DNA of 5,843 nt, taken from assembly GCA_905233795.1 (NCBI GenBank), contig CAJOFP010000080.1, positions 1-5,843 of the forward strand. The letters run 5' to 3'. Shown here piece by piece: positions 1 to 5,843 of the stretch (the stretch's first letter is position 1; the number at the start of each line of letters is the position of its first letter). The DNA comes from an uncultured Oscillibacter sp. Its GTDB lineage: Bacteria; Bacillota; Clostridia; Oscillospirales; Oscillospiraceae. Position numbers and translations under genes: made by a program. The notes below the pieces were generated by a model. It did not search any database and was not told the DNA's origin. It saw only the letters and a program-made list of their open reading frames with translations.

Positions 1-87
1 AAAGAGGGCAAGAAAAAAATGCGCACGCTTGGAAGCGTAAAAATCCCGACCGAGGCGTTTTTGGCGGTTTTAAAATTGGACGAATAA
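1..87 (+). CDS. lepA: Elongation factor 4 (LepA), C-terminal end, partial
   Basis: Frame 1 is open from the first base and ends at a TAA at 85-87, giving 28 residues of a gene that begins before the window. The residues KEGKKKMRTLGSV, followed by IP-EAFLAVLK, match the conserved C-terminal tail of LepA; the E. coli protein ends with a very similar KEGKKRM...PQEAFLA segment. LepA is a ribosome-associated GTPase of about 600 residues that acts in translation, and this basic C-terminal tail is specific to it among the translational GTPases. The GTPase domains lie outside the window. The natural stop appears intact, so the neighbouring element did not truncate the protein. Identification rests on a short but very characteristic tail. 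Confidence 0.88.
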   Translation, partial: KEGKKKMRTLGSVKIPTEAFLAVLKLDE

Positions 88-92
88 AATTA

Positions 93-200
93 GTGACATG
101 CTCCCCCGCCTAAGAGGCGGGGGCTTCCCGCGCAAGTATCCCAACGAATACAGCCGACGCCGAGGCGTCAACGGGCTATCCCCGTGTGTCCCACGGTTCA
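93..200 (-). ncRNA. Putative omega RNA (TnpB guide RNA scaffold)
   Basis: Just downstream of tnpB on the same strand lies a GC-rich, highly structured block. Read 5' to 3' on the minus strand it has a CCGTG/CACGG hairpin (196-182), a perfect GACGCC/GGCGTC hairpin with a two-base loop (169-156), and the right-end hairpin with a nine-pair stem and three-base loop (123-103), ending in a short tail to about 93. This layout matches omega RNAs (reRNAs) of IS200/IS605 elements, which bind TnpB and carry a guide copied from flanking DNA just past the right end. The 5' end is unknown; transcription probably comes from the tnpB promoter with later processing. The RNA identity is inferred from position and folding. 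Confidence 0.72.
103..123. repeat. Right-end subterminal hairpin of the IS element
   Basis: Nine perfect base pairs (103-111 with 115-123) close a three-base loop. On the element's own strand the stem is preceded by GGAAG and followed by AGCATGTCAC, close to common right-end signatures of IS200/IS605 elements. It probably serves both as the transposase recognition hairpin in single-stranded DNA and as the last stem of the omega RNA. Confidence 0.82.
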
Positions 201-235
201 TATTATTATTTTATTATTTATTATTTTATTTATTA
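199..235. repeat. AT-only low-complexity linker (TAA/TTA-type repeat)
   Basis: About 37 bases made only of A and T, built from irregular ATT, ATTT and TTA units, lie between the tnpB stop and the structured RNA block. On the tnpB strand the run reads as repeated TAATAA/TAAATAA units and provides several extra stop codons. It is unlike the GC-rich sequence on either side. It probably acts as an unstructured spacer between the mRNA and omega RNA parts of one transcript, and slippage could make its length variable. Confidence 0.7.
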
Positions 236-1318
236 TTACGCGGACAACATCGCAAGTCCGGCGTTTTTAATATTGATCGCGGCGTTTATATCCCGCTCAA
301 TCGTTTCCCCGCAACAGGGACAAACCCACGTCCGGTCGTTCAGCGTCAAATCTTTGTTCACGTTCCCGCAGTGACGGCATAACTTGGACGACGGATACCA
401 CTTGTCTATCGTGATAAGCCGTTTGCCCTGTTCCGCTATCTTGTAACTCAGGAACGCCCGGAACTGTCCGAACGCGTTGTCGTTTGTCGCTTTTCCAAGT
501 TTCAGGCTTTGCGCCATGCCTTTATAATCTATATCTTCCACGCAAATTATGTCATGCGCGTTTACCAGTTCCCGGCTTCGTTTATGTTGCCAGTCTTTGC
601 GCTGATTTCTGATTTTTTCGTGTATTTTCGCAACCCGGATTTTCTGTTTCCGCCAATTCGCGCCTTTGACTTTCATGTGTGATAATTTGCGCTGTTCTTT
701 CGCTAATTTCTTTTGCGTTTCCCGGAACCAGCGCGGCATATCGGCGGATTCCCCGTCGCTGTCCACATAGAAATGCGGGGACGAATAGTCAAGCCCAAGC
801 GCGGTATTTTCATCTGGCGTAATGTCCGGTATATCCGATTCATACTCCGTCAGAATCGACGCGTAATATTTGCCGGACGGCTCCTGTGAAATTGTCACGC
901 TTTTGATTTGATACCCATCCGGGATTTGCCTGTGAAGTTTGATTTTGATCCAGCCGATTTTCGGCAGTTTCAATTTGCCGTCTTTGACCTGTACAGTCCC
1001 GTTCTGATTGTTCGTTGTGTACGCTTTCCGGGGAAATCCAATGGATTTATCCCGGAAAAAATTCTTGTACGCTTTGTCAAGATTCATTTGCGCGTTCGCA
1101 AGAGCGAGACTGTCTATGTCTTTCAGCCAAGGAAAATCCGTTTTATAACGCGCCGGAGTGACTTTTAACATCTCCCCGGTTTCTTCATAATAAGCGATTT
1201 TATCGCCTAACATTTTATTCCAGATAAATCTAACGCAACCGAAACAGTTTGCGAAATATAACGCCTGTTCGTCATTCGGGTACAGCCGGAATTTGTACGC
1301 TTTATTCGCTTTCGACAT
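236..1318 (-). CDS. tnpB: TnpB, RNA-guided RuvC-type nuclease (IS200/IS605 family)
   Basis: This 360-residue protein has all the parts of a complete TnpB. The N-terminus AYKFRLYPNDEQ and the FIWNKML segment are the usual helix-turn-helix (OrfB_IS605) opening. The split RuvC domain keeps its acidic residues: D177 in GLDYSS, E261 in VEDIDY and D343 in ERDINAAINI. A zinc finger lies between the last two, with CRHC at 314-317 and CPCC at 333-336. TnpB uses an omega RNA to cut DNA next to a short TAM motif, which favours retention of its element; it is the ancestral relative of Cas12. The length is normal and there is no frameshift, so activity is plausible. The ATG at 1318 is supported by AGGTGA (1328-1323) just upstream and by a good promoter. 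No tnpA accompanies it. Confidence 0.95.
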   Translation of the reverse strand: MSKANKAYKFRLYPNDEQALYFANCFGCVRFIWNKMLGDKIAYYEETGEMLKVTPARYKTDFPWLKDIDSLALANAQMNLDKAYKNFFRDKSIGFPRKAYTTNNQNGTVQVKDGKLKLPKIGWIKIKLHRQIPDGYQIKSVTISQEPSGKYYASILTEYESDIPDITPDENTALGLDYSSPHFYVDSDGESADMPRWFRETQKKLAKEQRKLSHMKVKGANWRKQKIRVAKIHEKIRNQRKDWQHKRSRELVNAHDIICVEDIDYKGMAQSLKLGKATNDNAFGQFRAFLSYKIAEQGKRLITIDKWYPSSKLCRHCGNVNKDLTLNDRTWVCPCCGETIERDINAAINIKNAGLAMLSA

Positions 1319-1322
1319 TCTC

Positions 1323-1328
1323 TCACCT
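1323..1328 (-). promoter_or_regulatory. Ribosome binding site of tnpB
   Basis: AGGTGA on the minus strand lies four bases before the ATG at 1318-1316. It is a good anti-16S match and fixes the start. Confidence 0.75.
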
Positions 1329-1350
1329 CGCGTTTCTAAAATTATATTTT

Positions 1351-1378
1351 ATTATATCATAAATACTATATTTGTCAA
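1351..1378 (-). promoter_or_regulatory. Sigma-70-type promoter of tnpB
   Basis: On the minus strand a perfect TTGACA (1378-1373) and a perfect TATAAT (1356-1351) are separated by 16 bases. Both hexamers match consensus and the spacer is one base short of ideal. Transcription would start around 1344, about 25 bases before the tnpB start codon, and could run through tnpB into the omega RNA. It lies inside the element, so expression would not depend on the insertion site. Confidence 0.82.
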
Positions 1379-1406
1379 TAAGAGGACAAAAAAAACACGC
1401 GATTCA

Positions 1407-1430
1407 TCCCCCGCTTATAGAAGCGGGGGA
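1407..1430. repeat. Left-end subterminal hairpin of the IS element
   Basis: A perfect ten-base-pair stem (1407-1416 with 1421-1430) closes a four-base loop ATAG. On the tnpB strand it sits upstream of the promoter and is followed, 11 bases later, by a run of eight T (1395-1388). Its core resembles the right-end hairpin: both carry GAAG before a C5 stem and are followed by a short ATG-containing tail. It is the expected left-end recognition palindrome. The T run could also let it weakly block transcripts entering the element. Confidence 0.72.
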
Positions 1431-1488
1431 CTTCTCGCTTGATTTCGTTAAAAGATGATAAAATAATAAAAGAAAAAATCAAGAAAAT

Positions 1489-1543
1489 ATCATGACGCGT
1501 CACGGTTGTTTTGACTGCGGCACGTCATGATGTTTTATTTTTT
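1489..1543 (+). terminator. Possible rho-independent terminator
   Basis: Nine-base arms, ATCATGACG (1489-1497) and CGTCATGAT (1523-1531), pair perfectly. Within the loop, GTCA (1499-1502) can pair with TGAC (1512-1515). A T-rich stretch, TTTTATTTTTT, follows at 1533-1543. This fits a plus-strand terminator, plausibly the original terminator of lepA separated from it by the IS insertion. The stem is only moderately GC-rich and the loop is long, so it may instead be a protein binding site; it also contains the perfect palindrome TGACGCGTCA (1493-1502). Confidence 0.45.
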
Positions 1544-1573
1544 ATAAAATTAAAAAAAATTTTGCGACGCGGG

Positions 1574-1581
1574 GAAAGGGG
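1574..1581 (+). promoter_or_regulatory. Ribosome binding site of the distal tail protein gene
   Basis: GAAAGGGG lies eight bases before the ATG at 1590. The same GAAAGGGG string precedes the next gene, which supports both starts. Confidence 0.65.
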
Positions 1582-1589
1582 CGGGTTAT

Positions 1590-2375
1590 ATGTTCGCGGC
1601 GCGGGAGTTTACATTCGCGGGACGTTCCAGCCGTCAATACGGTCTGACGCTTTGCGAAATCGACGACAAGGGACAGTCGGATATAGCTTTCGGCAACGCG
1701 GCGTCGATTATTGAGGATCGCGTGATCGCCCGTATTCAACCTGTCCATTTCGGGGTGAATTATCACGCGTCCCCATTGCGATTTAAATTGGTATTCGGGG
1801 CGGAGCGGAAATTAAACAGATTTGAACTGGATGAAATTTCCGCTTGGTTGACGGGGTATCAGAATTATCAATGGCTGACGATTGACCAGCCGGATTTAAA
1901 TCACGTCATGTTTCGATGTCTTGTCACATCGTTGACGCCGGTCTCGGCGGGCGGATTTCCTGTCGCTTTTGAGGCTGAAATAACCTGTGATTGTCCATAC
2001 GCTTACGGACTGCCTTTTGAGGAATTGTACAATTTGACAAACAGTCAGGAGATTTTATTTCGCAATCCCAGCCCTGTCCGGGAGTTTACAAAGCCAAAGA
2101 TTTTATTTACCCCGGAAGCGTCTGTGAACGCGATAAAAATTGTAAACAGAAATGACAATGACAGAATATTTTTTATAGAAAATCTGCCGTCTAATATCAG
2201 CGTTGAAGTTGATAATTCAAATTGTATCATTCGGGAGTTGCGGTACGGATATAATCTTTACGGCGGATTTAATATGAATTTTTTCCGGCTTGTCCCCGGA
2301 GATAATCATTTATATATAGAGGGCGCGGGGCTTCTGAAAATTTCCGGACGGTTTTTCTATAACGTCGCGGCGTGA
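1590..2375 (+). CDS. Phage distal tail protein (Dit), siphovirus tail family
   Basis: This 261-residue protein has the features of the Dit / Siphovirus_tail family. It opens with FTFAGRSSRQYGLTLCEI (residues 8-25), the usual N-terminal strand and loop. Then comes the signature LTGYQNYQWLTIDQP around residues 87-101, a CDCPYAYG block (133-140) near the end of the N-terminal domain, and a galectin-like C-terminal half ending in FFRLVPGDNHLYIEG (231-245). Dit forms a hexameric ring joining the tail tube to the baseplate or tip and anchors Tal, encoded directly downstream. Length is normal for the family. The ATG follows a clear ribosome binding site. The tape measure gene that normally precedes dit is missing here. 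The family call is strong; the exact phage group is not recognisable. Confidence 0.88.
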   Translation: MFAAREFTFAGRSSRQYGLTLCEIDDKGQSDIAFGNAASIIEDRVIARIQPVHFGVNYHASPLRFKLVFGAERKLNRFELDEISAWLTGYQNYQWLTIDQPDLNHVMFRCLVTSLTPVSAGGFPVAFEAEITCDCPYAYGLPFEELYNLTNSQEILFRNPSPVREFTKPKILFTPEASVNAIKIVNRNDNDRIFFIENLPSNISVEVDNSNCIIRELRYGYNLYGGFNMNFFRLVPGDNHLYIEGAGLLKISGRFFYNVAA

Positions 2376-2382
2376 AAGGGGG
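2374..2382 (+). promoter_or_regulatory. Ribosome binding site that decides the tal start
   Basis: GAAAGGGGG overlaps the dit stop codon and lies seven bases before the TTG at 2390. A GTG at 2372 is in the same frame but has no such site upstream, so the TTG is the better start. Confidence 0.65.
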
Positions 2383-2389
2383 CGGCGAT

Positions 2390-5300
2390 TTGATTTTAAA
2401 TTACGCGAATCTTGATTTTGATACAGACGGCAATCCGGAGACGCCCGAATTGCTGTTGCGGACGATGGCGGGCGATACGATTGGCGTAATCCCCGGCGTA
2501 TATAATATTCATTTGCGTATAAAATTCTCAGAACCGAGCGAATTGACGTTTGATGTCCCGTCTGTTATAGACGGCGTTGATAATTGGATATATGACCGGA
2601 TAGACGGATACAAGCTGATTTATACGAAGCGGTACGGCGTTTATTTAATTTTAAATCCCCGGACGGAATCGGACGGCGCGAAAGAGTTCAAACGGGTGGA
2701 ATGCTATTCGATAGAGAAAACGCTGGATTATAAAAAGTTTTTTATAGAAGAGGGAACGTATAAATTTTACAACCGGGTAAGTCCCGGCGACCCGGACACG
2801 ATTATTGGGCGCGTTCTGGAAATCGTTCCCGATTGGAAGATTGGGGAAATCCCGGAGGAGATAGCCCAGAGATACCGGACGTTTGACGAATACGACGATT
2901 ATTTATTGTCGTTTTTATATAACGACGCCGCGCAAAAATTCCGGTGCGTATTCGTGTTTGATAGTTATCACAAAACGATTCATTGTTACAGCGCGGATGA
3001 ATCGCGGGAGATTCTGCCGATTTATCTTGATTTTGATAATTTGATAAAAAATATCACGGTTGACGAAATCAGCGACGAGATCAAAACCGCGTTGCGTCCT
3101 TACGGGGCTGACGGGCTGGATATTCGTGATGTGAATCCCATCGGGACAAATTGGCTGTATGATTTGTCTTATTTTATTCAAAACGGCGATATTTCGGAAG
3201 AATTGGCGGAAAAATGGAACCGCTGGCGGCGTCAGATCGCGGCGAATCAGGGGATTTATAAAGCCCTGACTTCTTTGTACGCGTCCGCCGCGACAAAATT
3301 ATTAAGCGAAAAAGCGAAACTGTCTGAATTAAACAGTCAAAAAAATTTGATTATATTACAGCAAAACGCGACGATACAGGCGTTATCTCTGGAACTCAGC
3401 GACGCGGGACTTGCGAACAGAAACGCGGAAATGGGAGAGAATAAAGCCCGGATGGATAATGTTTTAAATAAAATCGCCGCGCAAGAAAAAGCTGTCGCTA
3501 TGATAGAGCTTGACATGGCTGTGACCAAGGGCAGACTGGAAGCGATTGCGCGGAATCTGGCTTTTAATACGACGCCGTTATTTACGGAATCGGATCGCGC
3601 CGTTTTTCGTTCGTATTTTATCGAAGATGATTTGACGGAGACTTCTTTTGTGGCGACGACCGTCAAGGCGAATACGGACGGCGGAATCAGAGAATTTGAA
3701 AACGCCGCGTTTGCGCTAAAATCTTCTGAAATTACGGAAATTGACGCGCTGGGCGATACGGAAAGCGTTCTGTATACGATTGTCGGGGGTTCGTTCTCCT
3801 GCGGGGACTTGACGGCGAACATCCCGGAATTTTCCGGGGATATAATTCGCGGCGATCTTGAATTAAATTCCGACGGGAATTTTTCTTTGAGCTTTTACGC
3901 CGGAAATATCAGACTGCCCAATATAAATTACGCGTCGGGGACTGTTATATTAATAGGGACATACGACGGATTTTCCGGCGATATAAACGCGATTTATAAA
4001 AACGGGGTGAAATATAACGCCGGGTCGGAATTGCGATTCAATATTTTATTCTGTTCGGCGTATCTGACGACGGATTTGAGCGATTATCAGCGCGTTTCCG
4101 TGCAGACTGAATTATATGAATTTGCGGCGAAAGAACTGGCGCAAAAAGCGTTCCCGACATATGAATTTAATATTGACTCGTCCAATTTTATTTTCGCGCA
4201 TGATTTCGCGCCGTTCAGAAACAAACTGGAACTTGGCAAAGGCGTTTATTTGAATCTCGGACACGGACAGGTCATTACGCCTTATATTATCGAATTTGAA
4301 ATTGACTTTGAACGTCGGGGCGAATTGTCGCTGGTTTTCTCCAATCGTTTTAAGCGGCATAATTATACGCATACGTTAAGCGATATGTTAGAGCGGACGT
4401 ATTCATCCGGCAGGAGTTTCGAGGCGGGTCGGCATATTTATGGGGAAACGTCGGAACAGGCGACGGGCGTTTCGCTTTTCATGAACAGCGCGTTAAACGC
4501 GGCGAAAAATCGTATTATTGGCGCGTCTGATGAAAGCGTCGTGATAGACGGCGCGGGGATTCAAATCAGCGGCGGCAAAAATAATTCCGACACATCCGGC
4601 TGTGAAATGCGAATCGTGCGGGATATGATCGCGCTGACGGATGATAACTGGGAGACGGCGAAAATGGCGATGGGGCTTTTCGCCACCCCGGACGGCGGGA
4701 CATATTTCGGCGTAAACGCGGATGTGATAGCCGGGAAGTTATTAATTGGCAATCATATGATTCTGGAAAATCCGCAGACGGACGGACTTGGAAATCAGAC
4801 AGGCGTCATGCAGTTCAAAGTTGACGCGAGCGGCGCGTGGATGAACAACGGCGTTTTTATTCTTCAAAACGATTTCGGCGGAAAAATCATACTTCATCCG
4901 GCTTACGGAATCGTCGCCGGGAATGAGAATTTATATACAGTAAACGGCGCGAATATTACGCCGGGTTTTATAACGGAATTTGGCGCGCTGGATTTGGACA
5001 GCGATGATATGCCGAGAAACGCCAATTTTTTTCTGGATATTCGCAACGGGAACGCGTATTTTCGCGGGACGGTTCACGCCAACGCCGGAAATATCGGCGG
5101 CTTTATAATTGAGGGCGAACAGCTTTCAGCCGGAAGCGGGAATAATTTCGGGGCGTTAAACGGGAGCGCCGATTCTCCATATTTTATCTGGTCAGGCGGG
5201 TCAAATCCCGCGAACGCTCCGTTTTGGGTCAAGAAAAACGGGGATTTGTACGCCCGGAACGGGACTTTCAGCGGCGTATTAAACGGACGTTTAAACGGCG

Positions 5301-5843
5301 GCGGAATTGTTTTAGACGGAACTTTGTCTGGTCGGGATAGTAATTCGGGAGAGAACGCGCGCGGCGTTATTGACGCGGACAGTATAGAATTGAAAAGCGG
5401 ATACGGGCGGTTATGCTGCGCGAGAGGCATGGACGCCGGGGGAAATACGACGTATGGGGCGAAAATAGAGGGTTCTGACCCGGATTTTTATGTTATCGCC
5501 ACTAACGCCGGAGTTCGTCTCCAAGTCCCGGAGGACAACCCGGAAGAGGGCGACGCGTCGGGGAAATATCTCACCGTGACGCCGCGAGGCGTTTTCACAA
5601 AAGAGGATATAATTACCGGGTCAGACAGTAGAATCAAAAAAGATATTTCATATGATATGTCAAAATATGAAAATTTCTTTTTAAATTTAAAGCCTGTTTA
5701 TTACCGTATGCGTTCCGGCGATTCCAATAGATTCCACACGGGTTTTATCGCGCAGGACGTGGAAGAGGCGTTGAAGATTTCCGGTCTTGACAGCGCGGAT
5801 TTCGCGGGTTTTGTACGGACGAGCGGAAACGGCGACACGCCCG
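2390..5843 (+). CDS. Phage tail-associated protein (Tal) with C-terminal S74 chaperone, partial at 3' end
   Basis: The frame starts at TTG 2390 and stays open to the window edge: 1,151 codons without a stop. Residues 1 to about 300 resemble the prophage endopeptidase tail / phage minor structural protein N-terminus, which forms the trimeric tip below Dit. Residues about 300-390 are rich in Ala, Leu, Glu, Lys and Gln and look like a coiled coil. Residues about 400-1060 are beta-rich with Gly/Asn turns, typical of tail fibre shafts and receptor-binding parts. GSDSRIKKDISY (1077-1088) and HTGFIAQDVEEAL (1116-1128) mark a peptidase S74 domain, a chaperone that helps trimers fold and then cuts itself off. 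S1078 and K1083 fit its Ser/Lys pair, with cleavage expected just before S1078. No lysozyme or amidase motif is visible. It is probably co-translated with dit. Confidence 0.86.
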   Translation, partial: MILNYANLDFDTDGNPETPELLLRTMAGDTIGVIPGVYNIHLRIKFSEPSELTFDVPSVIDGVDNWIYDRIDGYKLIYTKRYGVYLILNPRTESDGAKEFKRVECYSIEKTLDYKKFFIEEGTYKFYNRVSPGDPDTIIGRVLEIVPDWKIGEIPEEIAQRYRTFDEYDDYLLSFLYNDAAQKFRCVFVFDSYHKTIHCYSADESREILPIYLDFDNLIKNITVDEISDEIKTALRPYGADGLDIRDVNPIGTNWLYDLSYFIQNGDISEELAEKWNRWRRQIAANQGIYKALTSLYASAATKLLSEKAKLSELNSQKNLIILQQNATIQALSLELSDAGLANRNAEMGENKARMDNVLNKIAAQEKAVAMIELDMAVTKGRLEAIARNLAFNTTPLFTESDRAVFRSYFIEDDLTETSFVATTVKANTDGGIREFENAAFALKSSEITEIDALGDTESVLYTIVGGSFSCGDLTANIPEFSGDIIRGDLELNSDGNFSLSFYAGNIRLPNINYASGTVILIGTYDGFSGDINAIYKNGVKYNAGSELRFNILFCSAYLTTDLSDYQRVSVQTELYEFAAKELAQKAFPTYEFNIDSSNFIFAHDFAPFRNKLELGKGVYLNLGHGQVITPYIIEFEIDFERRGELSLVFSNRFKRHNYTHTLSDMLERTYSSGRSFEAGRHIYGETSEQATGVSLFMNSALNAAKNRIIGASDESVVIDGAGIQISGGKNNSDTSGCEMRIVRDMIALTDDNWETAKMAMGLFATPDGGTYFGVNADVIAGKLLIGNHMILENPQTDGLGNQTGVMQFKVDASGAWMNNGVFILQNDFGGKIILHPAYGIVAGNENLYTVNGANITPGFITEFGALDLDSDDMPRNANFFLDIRNGNAYFRGTVHANAGNIGGFIIEGEQLSAGSGNNFGALNGSADSPYFIWSGGSNPANAPFWVKKNGDLYARNGTFSGVLNGRLNGGGIVLDGTLSGRDSNSGENARGVIDADSIELKSGYGRLCCARGMDAGGNTTYGAKIEGSDPDFYVIATNAGVRLQVPEDNPEEGDASGKYLTVTPRGVFTKEDIITGSDSRIKKDISYDMSKYENFFLNLKPVYYRMRSGDSNRFHTGFIAQDVEEALKISGLDSADFAGFVRTSGNGDTP

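Larger units (their letters stand above)
93..1440 (-). mobile_element. IS200/IS605-type element with tnpB only (IS1341-like)
   Basis: The element is read on the minus strand. It has a left-end hairpin (1407-1430), a promoter, a complete tnpB, an AT-rich linker, a structured RNA region and a right-end hairpin (103-123). Both terminal hairpins have a C5/G5 stem base, as in the subterminal palindromes that single-strand IS200/IS605 transposases recognise. There are no ordinary terminal inverted repeats or target duplications, as expected for this family. No tnpA (Y1 transposase or serine recombinase) is present, so movement would need one in trans. The right tip is placed near 93 by analogy with family ends shortly after the hairpin. 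The left tip is uncertain by about 20 bases. The insertion leaves the lepA stop intact. Confidence 0.8.
1441..1589. other. Gene-free junction between the IS element and the tail genes
   Basis: These roughly 150 bases hold no convincing gene. They are A/T-rich, with purine-rich runs (1451-1488) and an A/T block at 1533-1564 on either side of an inverted repeat. No good promoter for the plus-strand tail genes is visible: a TTGACT at 1511-1516 has no -10 hexamer at proper spacing. If the element is cut out, this is the DNA that would follow the lepA stop. Confidence 0.6.

Noticed and set aside
98..382. Open frame of 94 codons on the plus strand near the right end
   Set aside because: It runs antisense across the omega RNA region, the AT linker and the tnpB 3' end. 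It has no ribosome binding site, and its Leu/Tyr-rich stretch is simply the AT repeat translated.
908..1168. Plus-strand open frame inside tnpB
   Set aside because: It is the antisense of a well-supported tnpB, has no recognisable domain and has no initiation signal.
103..1430. The two C5/G5 hairpins as a CRISPR array or as attachment sites
   Set aside because: There are only two, over 1.2 kb apart with a gene between them, and their loops and tails fit IS200/IS605 ends.
1511..1548. TTGACT plus TATAAA as a promoter for dit and tal
   Set aside because: The hexamers are 26 bases apart, too far for a sigma-70 promoter, and the nearer TATTTT is a poor -10.
1590..1766. Frames overlapping the start of dit (1511-1714 plus, 1542-1766 minus)
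   Set aside because: Dit has a clear family match and ribosome binding site here. The overlapping frames have neither.
2372..2374. GTG overlapping the dit stop as the tal start
   Set aside because: It has no ribosome binding site upstream, whereas GAAAGGGGG is well placed for the TTG at 2390.
3337..3822. Minus-strand open frame of 161 codons within tal
   Set aside because: It is rich in Ser, Ala and Ile, as expected from the reverse of the Tal coding frame. It has no start signals or known motifs and overlaps a continuous coding frame. The same applies to the minus-strand frames at 2915-3181, 4112-4372, 4561-4752 and 5074-5430.

Overview
The window holds a host housekeeping gene end, a transposon-type TnpB locus and a phage tail module, all close together. 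It starts with the last 28 codons of lepA (elongation factor 4). Six bases after the lepA stop comes an IS200/IS605-type element on the minus strand. It has a hairpin right end, a structured omega-RNA-like region, an AT-rich linker, an intact 360-residue TnpB, a near-consensus promoter and a hairpin left end. No tnpA transposase is visible, so the element would depend on a transposase from elsewhere or be a domesticated TnpB/omega-RNA locus.

After about 150 bases without a gene, which contain an inverted repeat with a T-rich tail, a plus-strand tail module begins. A distal tail protein (Dit) gene is followed, 14 bases after its stop, by a very long tail-associated protein (Tal) gene that is still open at the window edge after 1,151 codons. 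Tal has a prophage-endopeptidase-tail type N-terminus, a probable coiled coil, a long beta-rich body with recurring Gly/Asn-rich units, and the start of a C-terminal peptidase S74 intramolecular chaperone. Dit and Tal together form the distal tail tip of Siphovirus-type phages: Dit joins the tube to the baseplate and Tal forms the tip that meets the cell.

The Dit/Tal pair and the lepA tail suggest a Bacillota (Firmicutes) host or its prophage. This is inference from gene families, and no genus can be named. Codon use in the tail genes mixes GCG, GGC, CCG and CGG with AT-ending ATT, GAT, TTA and AAA codons, and tnpB looks similar.

The oddest point is the layout. The tape measure gene expected just before dit is absent, and lepA stands there instead with the TnpB element at the junction. 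This could be a prophage remnant, a rearrangement between element copies, or an assembly join. The presumed omega RNA guide would read into the 3' end of lepA. I see no CRISPR array, tRNA or rRNA. I did not find a wholly new system; the best leads are the lepA-directed TnpB guide and the junction itself.
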